The notes under the pieces were generated by a model. That model made no database searches. It worked only from the letters and a program-made list of their open reading frames with translations, and was not told the origin of the DNA. From positions 1 to 8,341 of the forward strand of contig DATGYC010000087.1 in NCBI GenBank assembly GCA_035298385.1: a stretch of DNA of 8,341 nt, in the 5' to 3' direction. Position 1 is the stretch's first letter, and each line of letters starts with the position of its first letter. Of the stretch, positions 1-5,637 are shown piece after piece. The stretch is from DATGYC01 sp035298385 (lineage in GTDB: Bacteria > Bacillota > Sulfobacillia > Symbiobacteriales > Symbiobacteriaceae). Position numbers and translations under genes: made by a program.

Positions 1-96
1 CCGATCGACCTCCCCCGTCCCCGGCGGGTCGAGTCCGTGACGGAGCCGGCCTTCCAAGGACTGCGGGCCCAGGTGCTCAAGGAGATTCGCACATGA
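1..96 (+). CDS. ABC transporter ATP-binding protein, C-terminal fragment (NitT/TauT/ThiZ type)
   Basis: Frame 1 is open from the window edge to a TGA at 94-96 and encodes the last 31 residues of a protein (begins PIDLPRPRRVESV, ends LKEIRT). A 'LPRPR' stretch followed by a short amphipathic helix is typical of the C-terminus of SsuB/TauB/ThiZ ATPases. The stop overlaps the start of the permease gene in an ATGA, so the two are translationally coupled. The ATPase would energise import through the permease at 93-836. The nucleotide-binding motifs lie outside the window, so the identification rests on this tail and on the permease and binding-protein genes that follow. Confidence 0.75.
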   Translation, partial: PIDLPRPRRVESVTEPAFQGLRAQVLKEIRT

Positions 97-836
97 GGAA
101 GTCAACCGCCGCTCTCCTCTCTGGCCTGACCTTCTTCCTCCTTTGGGAGGGCTACGTTCGACTGGCCGGAGTCTCCAGCAAGATCCTGCCGCCGCCCTCC
201 GCCGCCCTGAAGGCGCTCTGGGAGTTCCGGGCGCCCCTCTTCCGCATTCACCTGCCCATGACCCTCAACGAAGTGATCCTTGGCTTCGGGCTGGCCCTCC
301 TGCTCGGCATCCTGCTCGGGTTGGCGATCCACCGCTGGCGGCTGCTGGAGCTGGCACTCTACCCGCTGATCATCGCCTCCCAGACGGTCCCGACGATCGC
401 CATCAGCCCGGTCTTCCTCTGGTGGTTCGGCTACTCGCTGAAGCAGAAGGTAGCGGTGATCGTCCTGATCACCTTCTTCCCGATCGCCATCGGCCTCTAC
501 GACGGGCTCAAGTCCGCCGACCGGGAGCAGATCGATCTCTTGAAGGCGATGGGCGCCTCCCGCTGGCAGATCCTGCGCCTCGTCGAATGGCCCTCCGCCC
601 TCCCCTCGCTCCTGACCGCCACCAAGCTGGCCGCTGCGGCGGCCGTCGTCGGGGCGACGATCGGCGAGTGGCTGGGCGGCGAGTCCGGGCTCGGCTACTT
701 CGGGCGCCGGATGAACACCCAGTGGCGGGTCGATGCGCTCTTCGCCTCCGTCCTGCTCCTCTCGTTCCTCGGTATTGTGGGGGTGCTCCTGGTGGGCGCC
801 CTGGAACGCAGCCTCTTGCGCTGGCGTTCAAAGTAG
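93..836 (+). CDS. ABC transporter permease (SsuC/TauC/ThiX family)
   Basis: Inner-membrane subunit of an ABC importer, 247 aa, the usual length for binding-protein-dependent permeases of the nitrate/taurine/thiamin-precursor group. Hydrophobic segments lie near residues 7-25, 57-80, 86-110, 119-139, 175-195 and 215-238. The cytoplasmic EAA loop that docks on the ATPase is clear at about residues 144-171, with the core AMGASRWQ and the later prolines of VEWPSALPS. The ATG overlaps the stop of the upstream ATPase fragment, and the lipoprotein gene starts 15 bases downstream, so this is the middle gene of a three-part importer. The family is certain. The substrate comes only from the binding protein: a thiamin pyrimidine precursor is the first guess, with sulfonates or riboflavin as alternatives. 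Confidence 0.9.
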   Translation: MRKSTAALLSGLTFFLLWEGYVRLAGVSSKILPPPSAALKALWEFRAPLFRIHLPMTLNEVILGFGLALLLGILLGLAIHRWRLLELALYPLIIASQTVPTIAISPVFLWWFGYSLKQKVAVIVLITFFPIAIGLYDGLKSADREQIDLLKAMGASRWQILRLVEWPSALPSLLTATKLAAAAAVVGATIGEWLGGESGLGYFGRRMNTQWRVDALFASVLLLSFLGIVGVLLVGALERSLLRWRSK

Positions 837-851
837 AAGGGAGATCTCCTC

Positions 852-1847
852 ATGCGTAAGCTTCTCGCACTCCTCGTGACCCTGCCCCTGCTCCTAGCAG
901 CCTGCACCACAAAGCCCGCTACCCCGGAGGCTGGCAAGACGGCCCCGGCTCCGGCCGCCGCTAAGCCGGCCCCCATCTCGGTCGTGCTGGACTGGTACCC
1001 GAACGCCGTCCATACCTTCCTCTATGTGGCCGCCGAAAAGGGCTACTTCAAGGAGCAGGGCCTCGATGTGACCTTCAAGATGCCCGCGGAGAACCCGGCC
1101 GACGGCCTGAAGCTGGTCGAGGCCGGCAAGGAGACCTTCGCCCTCTACTACCCGGCTGATCTGCTGCAGGCCCGCGCCCAGGGCGTCAAGGCCGTCTCCT
1201 GGGGCGCCGTCGTGCGCTCGCCGCTCAACGTGCTGATGGCCCTGCAGTCGTCCAACATCAAGCGCCCGAAGGACCTCGAGGGCAAGACGGTCGGCTATCC
1301 GTCCCTCCCGATCGACATCGACTTCGTCAAGACGATGGTCAAGACGGACGGCGGCAACCCGGACCTGGTCAAGTTCCAGGACGTCAGCTGGGACATTATG
1401 CCCGCCCTGACCAGCAAGAACGTCGATGCGGTCATCGGCGGCTACCTGAACCATGAGAAGCTTCTCCTGGAGAAGGAGGGCAACCCGGTCAACGTGATGG
1501 CCCTGACCGACTTCGGCGTGCCGTCGTACAACGAACTGATCCTGGTCGGCGGCGAGGGACTGGATCCGCAGATCGCCACGAAGTTCTGGACGGCCGCCCA
1601 GAAGAGTCTTGAGTGGACAAAGAGCAACCCGAAGGAGGCGTTGGGGATTCTGCTGGCGAAGCAGAAGGCAGAGTCCCCGCTTGACGAGACGGTCGAGACG
1701 CAGTCCCTGCAACTCCTCCTCCCCCGGATGACCGGGGTGGGCAGCTTTGGCGCCCAGTCGCCCGATGACTGGAAGCGGCTGACCGACTGGATGGGCCAGA
1801 AGGGCATCATCCCGGCGACCGTCAAGGCGGAGGAGGCTTTCCGCTAA
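852..1847 (+). CDS. ABC transporter substrate-binding lipoprotein, NMT1/THI5 (ThiY-like) family
   Basis: Extracytoplasmic solute-binding protein of 331 aa. Residues 1-17 form a lipoprotein signal peptide with lipobox LAAC and lipidated Cys18. An Ala/Pro-rich linker follows to about residue 40. The mature fold opens with VVLDWYPNAVHTFLYVA (about 44-60), close to the DW-x-PN-x-x-H signature of ThiY/THI5 proteins, which bind formylaminopyrimidine or make the thiamin pyrimidine. Related RibY proteins bind riboflavin, so the ligand is not settled. The segments EKGYFKEQGLDV (62-73) and DLEGKTVGYP (141-150) are typical of the fold. The Shine-Dalgarno AAGGGAG is close to the ATG; it partly overlaps a 10-bp palindrome, GGAGATCTCC (840-849), which could hide it. 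The gene lies 15 bases after the permease and 15 bases before the LysR gene. Confidence 0.85.
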   Translation: MRKLLALLVTLPLLLAACTTKPATPEAGKTAPAPAAAKPAPISVVLDWYPNAVHTFLYVAAEKGYFKEQGLDVTFKMPAENPADGLKLVEAGKETFALYYPADLLQARAQGVKAVSWGAVVRSPLNVLMALQSSNIKRPKDLEGKTVGYPSLPIDIDFVKTMVKTDGGNPDLVKFQDVSWDIMPALTSKNVDAVIGGYLNHEKLLLEKEGNPVNVMALTDFGVPSYNELILVGGEGLDPQIATKFWTAAQKSLEWTKSNPKEALGILLAKQKAESPLDETVETQSLQLLLPRMTGVGSFGAQSPDDWKRLTDWMGQKGIIPATVKAEEAFR

Positions 1848-1862
1848 CAGGAGGGTCCACCC

Positions 1863-2753
1863 ATGCTTCCCCTCTCCTACCGAGTCTTCTGCGACATCAT
1901 CGAGACCGGCTCCTTCTCCAAGGCCGCACTCCGCAATGGCCTCTCCCAGCCCGCCGTCTCCCAGCAGGTGAAGGCCCTGGAGACCGGTCTTGGCCAGCAG
2001 TTGATCGATCGGACCCGGGGACAGCTCCAGTTGACGGAGGCAGGCGAGATCTTCTACGAGGGCGCCCGAGCGATCCTGGACCTGCACCACCAGATGGCCG
2101 AGCGGCTACGAGACCTGAACGAGGAGATCGCCGGCACCGTCCGGGTCGCCACGATCTACTCGATCGGCCTGCATGAACTGCCGCCCTACTTGAAGCGCTT
2201 CATCCGGCGCTACCCGAAGGCGCACCTTCATATTGAGTACAACCGGACCAACCGGGTCTATGAGGCGGTTCGCCAGGGCGGGGTCGATATTGGGATCGTC
2301 GCCTACCCGCGGGAGACGAAGCAGATCGAGGTGATCCCTCTCCCGGCGGATGAGCTGGTGGTGATCCTGCCGCCGAGCCACCCGCTGGCGAGGCGCCCCG
2401 AACCGCTCCGCCTCGCCGACCTGAACGGTCACGACTTTATCGGCTTTGAGGCGGATATCCCGACCCGGATCGCCACGGATCGGTTCCTGGGGCGGGCGGG
2501 CGTCCATCCCCGCATCGTCCAGGAGTTCGACAACGTCGAGACGATCAAGCGCTCGGTCGAGGCCGAACTCGGCATCGCTATTGTGCCGAGCCGGACCGCC
2601 CAGGCCGAGGCGGCGGCTGGCTCGCTGGTGATCCGGACCGTGGCCGACGTGAAGCTGGAGCGACCGGTCGGCGTCCTGACCCGACGGGGCCGGGCGATGA
2701 GCCAGACCCTGGCCCAGTTCCTGACGATCCTGCAGGGGCCGAGTGAGGGCTGA
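1863..2753 (+). CDS. LysR-type transcriptional regulator
   Basis: DNA-binding regulator of 296 aa, the normal LysR length. The N-terminal winged helix-turn-helix covers about residues 4-62, with the recognition region at 17-40 (GSFSKAALRNGLSQPAVSQQ) followed by the LEtGLGQQLIDR and LTEAG segments. The linker helix spans about 64-90 and the periplasmic-binding-protein-like effector domain about 92-292. A good ribosome site (GGAGGG) lies before the ATG, which is 15 bases after the binding-protein stop. LysR genes are more often divergent from their targets; here it is the last gene of the importer operon, which suggests that it controls this operon or a linked pathway. The effector is unknown. 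No terminator is visible in the 56 bases before the next gene. Confidence 0.93.
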   Translation: MLPLSYRVFCDIIETGSFSKAALRNGLSQPAVSQQVKALETGLGQQLIDRTRGQLQLTEAGEIFYEGARAILDLHHQMAERLRDLNEEIAGTVRVATIYSIGLHELPPYLKRFIRRYPKAHLHIEYNRTNRVYEAVRQGGVDIGIVAYPRETKQIEVIPLPADELVVILPPSHPLARRPEPLRLADLNGHDFIGFEADIPTRIATDRFLGRAGVHPRIVQEFDNVETIKRSVEAELGIAIVPSRTAQAEAAAGSLVIRTVADVKLERPVGVLTRRGRAMSQTLAQFLTILQGPSEG

Positions 2754-2809
2754 CCGTACCCGATGAGCGTCTAAAAATCGGAACGGATGCTGTGAAGGGA
2801 GATTTCAAC

Positions 2810-3244
2810 ATGGCCAACTTCTACGTGGATCAGTTCCTGCGTCACCGGAAGGCGACCCTGCAGTTTGCGAACGTCATGCCGGCGGAGCAGTGGAACTTCA
2901 AGCCTTACGAGGGCGCCCTCTCCTTCGGGCAGCTCGTTGCCCACATCGTGGGTGCCGCTGAGTGGTTCCTCGGCCACTTTGACGGGGTGGCGTTCGACCG
3001 GGCTACCGTCCCGCAGGACCGGGAGGGGATTCTCGCCTTCATCGAGCAGAAGACGGCCGAACAGGTCGCCCGGATCGAGAAGGCGGCCGCCGAGCCGGAG
3101 CGCTTGGTTGACTTCCGGGGTAACCCGATGACCGTCAACGCCATGATGGCCAACCTGCGCGAGCACGAGGTGCACCACAAGGGCCAGCTGATGACCTACC
3201 TGCGCATGGCGGGCGTCACGGATAAGCTCTTCTACACCGTCTAG
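2810..3244 (+). CDS. DinB/YfiT-family metal-binding four-helix protein
   Basis: A 144-aa protein of the DinB superfamily, small four-helix bundles that bind a divalent metal through three histidines and are often hydrolase- or thiol-transferase-like. The probable triad is visible: His45 in QLVAHIVGAAEWF, and His119 and His123 in LREHEVHHKGQLMTYLR, the typical C-terminal H-x-x-x-H helix followed by LRMAG. I chose the ATG at 2810 because AGGGAG sits 8 bases upstream and the protein then begins MANFYVDQFL. An in-frame GTG at 2792 would add six residues and has no good ribosome site. A strong terminator follows at 3264-3291, so it ends its own transcription unit. The substrate cannot be inferred from sequence; DinB proteins are common in Gram-positive bacteria and often stress-linked. 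Confidence 0.85.
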   Translation: MANFYVDQFLRHRKATLQFANVMPAEQWNFKPYEGALSFGQLVAHIVGAAEWFLGHFDGVAFDRATVPQDREGILAFIEQKTAEQVARIEKAAAEPERLVDFRGNPMTVNAMMANLREHEVHHKGQLMTYLRMAGVTDKLFYTV

Positions 3245-3263
3245 AAAATCGAACCAAATAACG

Positions 3264-3291
3264 AGGCACCCACTAATTCAAGTGGGTGCCT
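3264..3291 (+). terminator. Intrinsic terminator of the DinB-family gene
   Basis: A perfect 11-bp stem, AGGCACCCACT (3264-3274) with AGTGGGTGCCT (3281-3291), has a six-base loop and is followed by TTCGC. It begins 20 bases after the DinB-family stop. Confidence 0.85.
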
Positions 3292-3335
3292 TTCGCATGT
3301 ATAAGAGATAGATGGGGGAGAGAGCCCTTTTTTTA

Positions 3336-3468
3336 CAGTTGATTACGCTGATTGTCCGGTCCGGCGTTGGGGATGGGGATGGGGACAAGCATGAAATTGG
3401 CGTTCTCCCATATCCAGTGGTCCCACTTCACCCACAAAGGGTCATTCGGTAATCAGCGTAATCAGCTG
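3336..3468. repeat. Long inverted repeat, 133-bp MITE-like or structured-RNA element
   Basis: An 18-base arm at 3336-3353 (CAGTTGATTACGCTGATT) is answered by AATCAGCGTAATCAGCTG at 3451-3468. All positions pair, one as a T/G wobble, across a 97-base interior. TTTT runs just outside the left arm (one base away) and AAAA outside the right. The interior holds GGGGATGGGGATGGGG (3369-3384), which can pair through ATGGG with CCCAT (3408-3412), and a small dyad AGTGG-TC-CCACT (3415-3426). No open frame here has a ribosome site. No flanking target duplication was found. It could be a mobile-element remnant or a structured transcript. Confidence 0.55.
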
Positions 3469-3555
3469 AAAATGCCCCACCTTTGCCCGAAATCGCAGAG
3501 TGAAAGCGTTTCCTCTATACGGAAAGAAACAAACCCAAGAATATGCTCAGTACCC

Positions 3556-3580
3556 GTAACCTTTTATGTACATCCCCGTT
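3556..3580 (+). promoter_or_regulatory. Candidate ECF-type promoter of the sigma factor gene
   Basis: GTAACC (3556-3561) and CGTT (3577-3580, followed by AAG) are separated by 15 bases. This resembles ECF promoters with an AAC-containing -35 element and a CGT -10 element, such as the TGTAAC/CG-A-C pattern of Bacillus SigX. It lies 61 bases before the ATG of an ECF sigma gene, and these genes commonly transcribe themselves. It is a match by eye, not a scored motif. Confidence 0.4.
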
Positions 3581-3640
3581 AAGCGTTACAAAGAGCCGCC
3601 CAGACGGGCCGGATTGTGATTGAGGGAGGAATAGACCGTC

Positions 3641-4252
3641 ATGAGTACGCCTTCGGATACCGTCCTGGTCGCACAAGCCCAGGCGGGATGTGGCTCCGCC
3701 CTGAGCGCCTTACTTGAGCGGTATGACCGGAGCGCGTATGCGATCGCCTTCCGGATGATGGGTAACCATGCTGACGCCTCGGATGCGGCCCAGGAGGCCC
3801 TGCTGCGGGTCTTTACCTCCCTGCACAACTTCCAGGGCAACTCCGCCTTCTCCACCTGGCTCTACCGGATCGTCACCAACAGTTGCCTCGACGCCCTCCG
3901 GCGGCGGAGCCGCTCCCGGCTGCAGTCGATGGAGGAGCAAGCGGTCGCGATCGAGGTTGATGACCTGCTTAGCCACGAGGCCGAGATCTCCGCCTCCCCC
4001 GCCGACCGGGCCGAGGAGCGGGAACTGCAGGCCGCCGTCCAGCGGGCGATCGACCTGCTGCCCGCCGAGTACAAGGCGGTCGTCATCCTGCGCGATATCC
4101 AGGGCTACTCCTACCCGGAGATCGCCGAGATCATGGCGACCTCGATCGGGACGATCAAGTCCCGCCTCTTCCGGGCCCGCCGGGCGCTACGCGCGATCCT
4201 GGTCGTCAACGAGCCGGCCACGGCGGCGGAGTTCCATCCGGTCGCTTCGTAA
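3641..4252 (+). CDS. ECF-family RNA polymerase sigma factor (RpoE/SigW-like)
   Basis: A 203-aa alternative sigma factor that directs RNA polymerase to a small regulon, usually for envelope or stress responses. Region 2 covers about residues 26-93: RYDRSAYAIAFRMMGNHADA, then the polymerase-binding DAAQEALLRVF and the -10 recognition part STWLYRIVTNSCLDALRRR. A variable acidic linker (95-128) is followed by region 4 (129-183), with LLPAEYKAVVILRDIQGYSYPEIA and the recognition helix TSIGTIKSRLFRARRAL. The ATG follows a strong GGGAGGA site. No anti-sigma (zinc-finger or transmembrane) gene lies downstream; a terminator and an opposing gene come next, so control may be by a distant anti-sigma, by transcription, or by another signal. 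A short C-terminal tail (about 188-203) follows region 4. Confidence 0.95.
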   Translation: MSTPSDTVLVAQAQAGCGSALSALLERYDRSAYAIAFRMMGNHADASDAAQEALLRVFTSLHNFQGNSAFSTWLYRIVTNSCLDALRRRSRSRLQSMEEQAVAIEVDDLLSHEAEISASPADRAEERELQAAVQRAIDLLPAEYKAVVILRDIQGYSYPEIAEIMATSIGTIKSRLFRARRALRAILVVNEPATAAEFHPVAS

Positions 4253-4296
4253 GCGCTGTACTGGTTAGACGTGCCTTCGTTCGATGCAGTTGTGAA

Positions 4297-4323
4297 AGGG
4301 GCAGCCCGCGTTGGGCTGCCCCT
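4297..4323. terminator. Shared bidirectional terminator between sigma factor and Dabb genes
   Basis: An 11-bp perfect stem AGGGGCAGCCC (4297-4307) / GGGCTGCCCCT (4313-4323) with a five-base loop is followed by TCGTCTTTG on the + strand and by TTTCAC on the minus strand. It lies 44 bases after the sigma stop and 10 bases beyond the end of the converging gene. Confidence 0.85.
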
Positions 4324-4333
4324 CGTCTTTGTC

Positions 4334-4627
4334 CTAGAACTCGTAGTCGATCGCCATCACGGTCTCGGCTAGCTCGCCGATGCGCTTCTTGATTGGCAGG
4401 TGGTTCGGGTGATCGTTGTAGATCAGCAGATCCGCCTTGGAGCGGAGCCGGACGACCAGGCCGATCGTGTAGCCCTGGTTACGGGTGATCGTAAAGTCCT
4501 TGCCGACGGAGAGGTCGACGACGACCGGGACCGACTCCTTCAGGGCCTTCAGCCCCTCGATGATCTCGGTCTCAATCGCAGCGGTGGTGCCGGGCTTCAG
4601 CTTGATGCAGACGATATGCTCGACCAT
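4334..4627 (-). CDS. Dabb-domain (stress-responsive alpha/beta-barrel) protein
   Basis: A small cytosolic protein of 97 aa, the usual single-domain Dabb length. These proteins form dimeric ferredoxin-like alpha+beta barrels; some are stress-induced, a few act as small cyclases or monooxygenase-like enzymes, and most have no known reaction. Typical features are the first strand MVEHIVCIKLKPG (1-13), helix IETEIIEGLKALKESVP (18-34), VGKDFTITRNQGYTIGLVVRL (41-61) and the family motif YNDHPNHLPI (70-79). I prefer the ATG at 4627: it starts the conserved first strand and has an AGGGGG ribosome site about 9 bases upstream. An in-frame ATG at 4648 adds seven unrelated residues. The gene converges on the sigma factor and diverges from the exonuclease operon. 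No function can be assigned from context. Confidence 0.85.
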   Translation of the reverse strand: MVEHIVCIKLKPGTTAAIETEIIEGLKALKESVPVVVDLSVGKDFTITRNQGYTIGLVVRLRSKADLLIYNDHPNHLPIKKRIGELAETVMAIDYEF

Positions 4628-4776
4628 GTGCGTAGTCCCCCTATCCAATGGCGCGTCATTTCTAGCCTAGCGGAGCGGGCGCCCCCGCGCAAGGGGGATG
4701 CTAGGCAGGGGATTTCAACACCCCTCCCGAATCTCCACCGGGTCAAAGCTCTGCCCGTGGAAAGGATTGAACCGCT
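4628..4776. other. Divergent intergenic region with two GC-rich hairpins
   Basis: This 149-bp gap separates the Dabb gene from the exonuclease. The first hairpin has an outer stem CCTAGC (4666-4671) / GCTAGG (4700-4705) and an inner stem CCCCC (4682-4686) / GGGGG (4693-4697). The second is AGGGG (4707-4711) / CCCCT (4721-4725). They would form a structured 5' leader on the exonuclease mRNA. No T-run follows either, so they are not obvious terminators. A possible minus-strand promoter for the Dabb gene (TTGCGC, 17 bases, TAGGCT) overlaps the first hairpin, but the match is weak. Confidence 0.5.
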
Positions 4777-4779
4777 ATC
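4760..4779 (+). promoter_or_regulatory. Ribosome binding site deciding the exonuclease start
   Basis: GAAAGGA (4760-4766) lies 10 bases before ATC at 4777. It is the only good Shine-Dalgarno within reach of the conserved N-terminus, whereas the ATG at 4840 is preceded by CGCCGTTCCACCG, with no such site. A TTG at 4767 overlaps the end of this region but is in another frame. Confidence 0.55.
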
Positions 4780-5625
4780 AGCACGCTTCTCCTGATCGAC
4801 GCCGGCCTGATCTTCCGGACGTTCTTCGCCGTTCCACCGATGCAGACCACCGGGGGAATCCCCGCTAACGCCGTCTTCGGCTTCCTTCAGACCACCCTGC
4901 GCGAGGTGAAGCGGCTTCAGCCGACCCACCTCGCCGTTGCCATGGACGTCCCGATCGCCGAGAACCGCCGGACGAGCGTCTTCGCCGAGTACAAGGCGAA
5001 CCGGGGCGAATGCCCGCCGGACTTGAACCCGCAGTTCGATCTGCTGCGGGAGGGGCTCTCCGCGCTGAATATCCCGTGGCTGACGGTCCCGGGCTTTGAG
5101 GCGGACGACCTGGTCGGCACCCTAGCGACCCAGGCAGAGGCGGCCGAGATGGATGCCTACATCCTGACCGGCGATAAGGACGTCCTGCAGCTCCTCTCAG
5201 CGAAGACGGCGATCCGCTTTACGAAGAAGCTTCACACCCCAGACCTCTATGACGTCCCCCGCTTTATGCTGGAGTTTGGCCTGCACCCGCACCGACTCCC
5301 GGACATGAAGGGCCTAGCCGGCGATCCCTCAGACAACCTGCCGGGGATCAAGGGGATCGGCCCGAAGACGGCCCTGACCCTGCTGCAGCAATACGGGGAC
5401 TTGGAGACGGTCCTGGCGAATGCGCATGAGCAGAAGGGAAAGCTGAAGGAGCGGCTCATCGAGGGCGCCGAGATCGCCACACTCTGCAAGCAACTGGCCA
5501 CGATCGATCGGGCGGTGCCCGACCTGCCGGAGCTGTCCGCTCTTGCGCTCAAGCTCGACCGGGAGGGCGGGGCGGCCCAACTGCGTGAGTGGGGGATGCG
5601 CGGGCTCCTGCCGGCGCTAGCCTAA
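4777..5625 (+). CDS. Stand-alone 5'-3' exonuclease (PolA N-terminal domain / YpcP type), probable AUC start
   Basis: A 282-aa FEN-type nuclease matching the 5'-3' exonuclease domain of DNA polymerase I, encoded separately as in YpcP. It trims flaps and RNA primers during replication and repair. Metal ligands and motifs are all present (numbered from 4777): Asp8 in LLLIDAG, FAEYKANR (69-76), GFEADDLVG (107-115), TGDKDVLQLL (131-140), GDPSDNLPG (182-190) and the helix-hairpin-helix IKGIGPKTALTLL (191-203). The first ATG in this frame is at 4840, but starting there deletes Asp8 and the conserved LIDAGLIFRTFFAVPP. Upstream the frame is open to a TGA at 4768. It has no ATG, GTG or TTG, but an ATC at 4777 lies 10 bases after GAAAGGA and would give (M)STLLLIDAG, a typical family start. 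A rare AUC start or a sequence error is therefore likely. The next gene follows after 12 bases. Confidence 0.88.
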   Translation: MSTLLLIDAGLIFRTFFAVPPMQTTGGIPANAVFGFLQTTLREVKRLQPTHLAVAMDVPIAENRRTSVFAEYKANRGECPPDLNPQFDLLREGLSALNIPWLTVPGFEADDLVGTLATQAEAAEMDAYILTGDKDVLQLLSAKTAIRFTKKLHTPDLYDVPRFMLEFGLHPHRLPDMKGLAGDPSDNLPGIKGIGPKTALTLLQQYGDLETVLANAHEQKGKLKERLIEGAEIATLCKQLATIDRAVPDLPELSALALKLDREGGAAQLREWGMRGLLPALA

Positions 5626-5637
5626 GGAGGTGCGGCG

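Larger units (their letters stand above)
3292..3640. other. Gene-free, AT-richer intergenic region
   Basis: About 350 bases between the DinB terminator and the ECF sigma gene are visibly richer in A/T than the flanking genes. They contain the inverted repeat at 3336-3468, a T-run at 3328-3334, and the candidate sigma promoter at 3556-3580. A 76-codon open frame (3352-3582) lacks a ribosome site and resembles no known family, so I do not call it a gene. Elsewhere I see nothing definite. Confidence 0.7.

Noticed and set aside
894..2090. A 398-codon minus-strand open frame opposite the binding-protein and LysR genes
   Set aside because: It is a shadow of GC-rich codon usage. The + strand frames encode clear families with good ribosome sites.
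2768..2774. CGTCTAA as a possible ECF -10 element before the DinB-family gene
   Set aside because: No AAC-containing -35 element is found at the needed distance.
3352..3582. A 76-codon open frame in the gap before the sigma gene
   Set aside because: It starts at TTG inside the inverted repeat, has no ribosome site and resembles no known protein.
4757..4768. GTGGAAAGGATT occurring both here and at 7734-7745
   Set aside because: It is a single 12-base match around a purine-rich ribosome-site-like sequence. The positions relative to the genes differ, so chance is likely.
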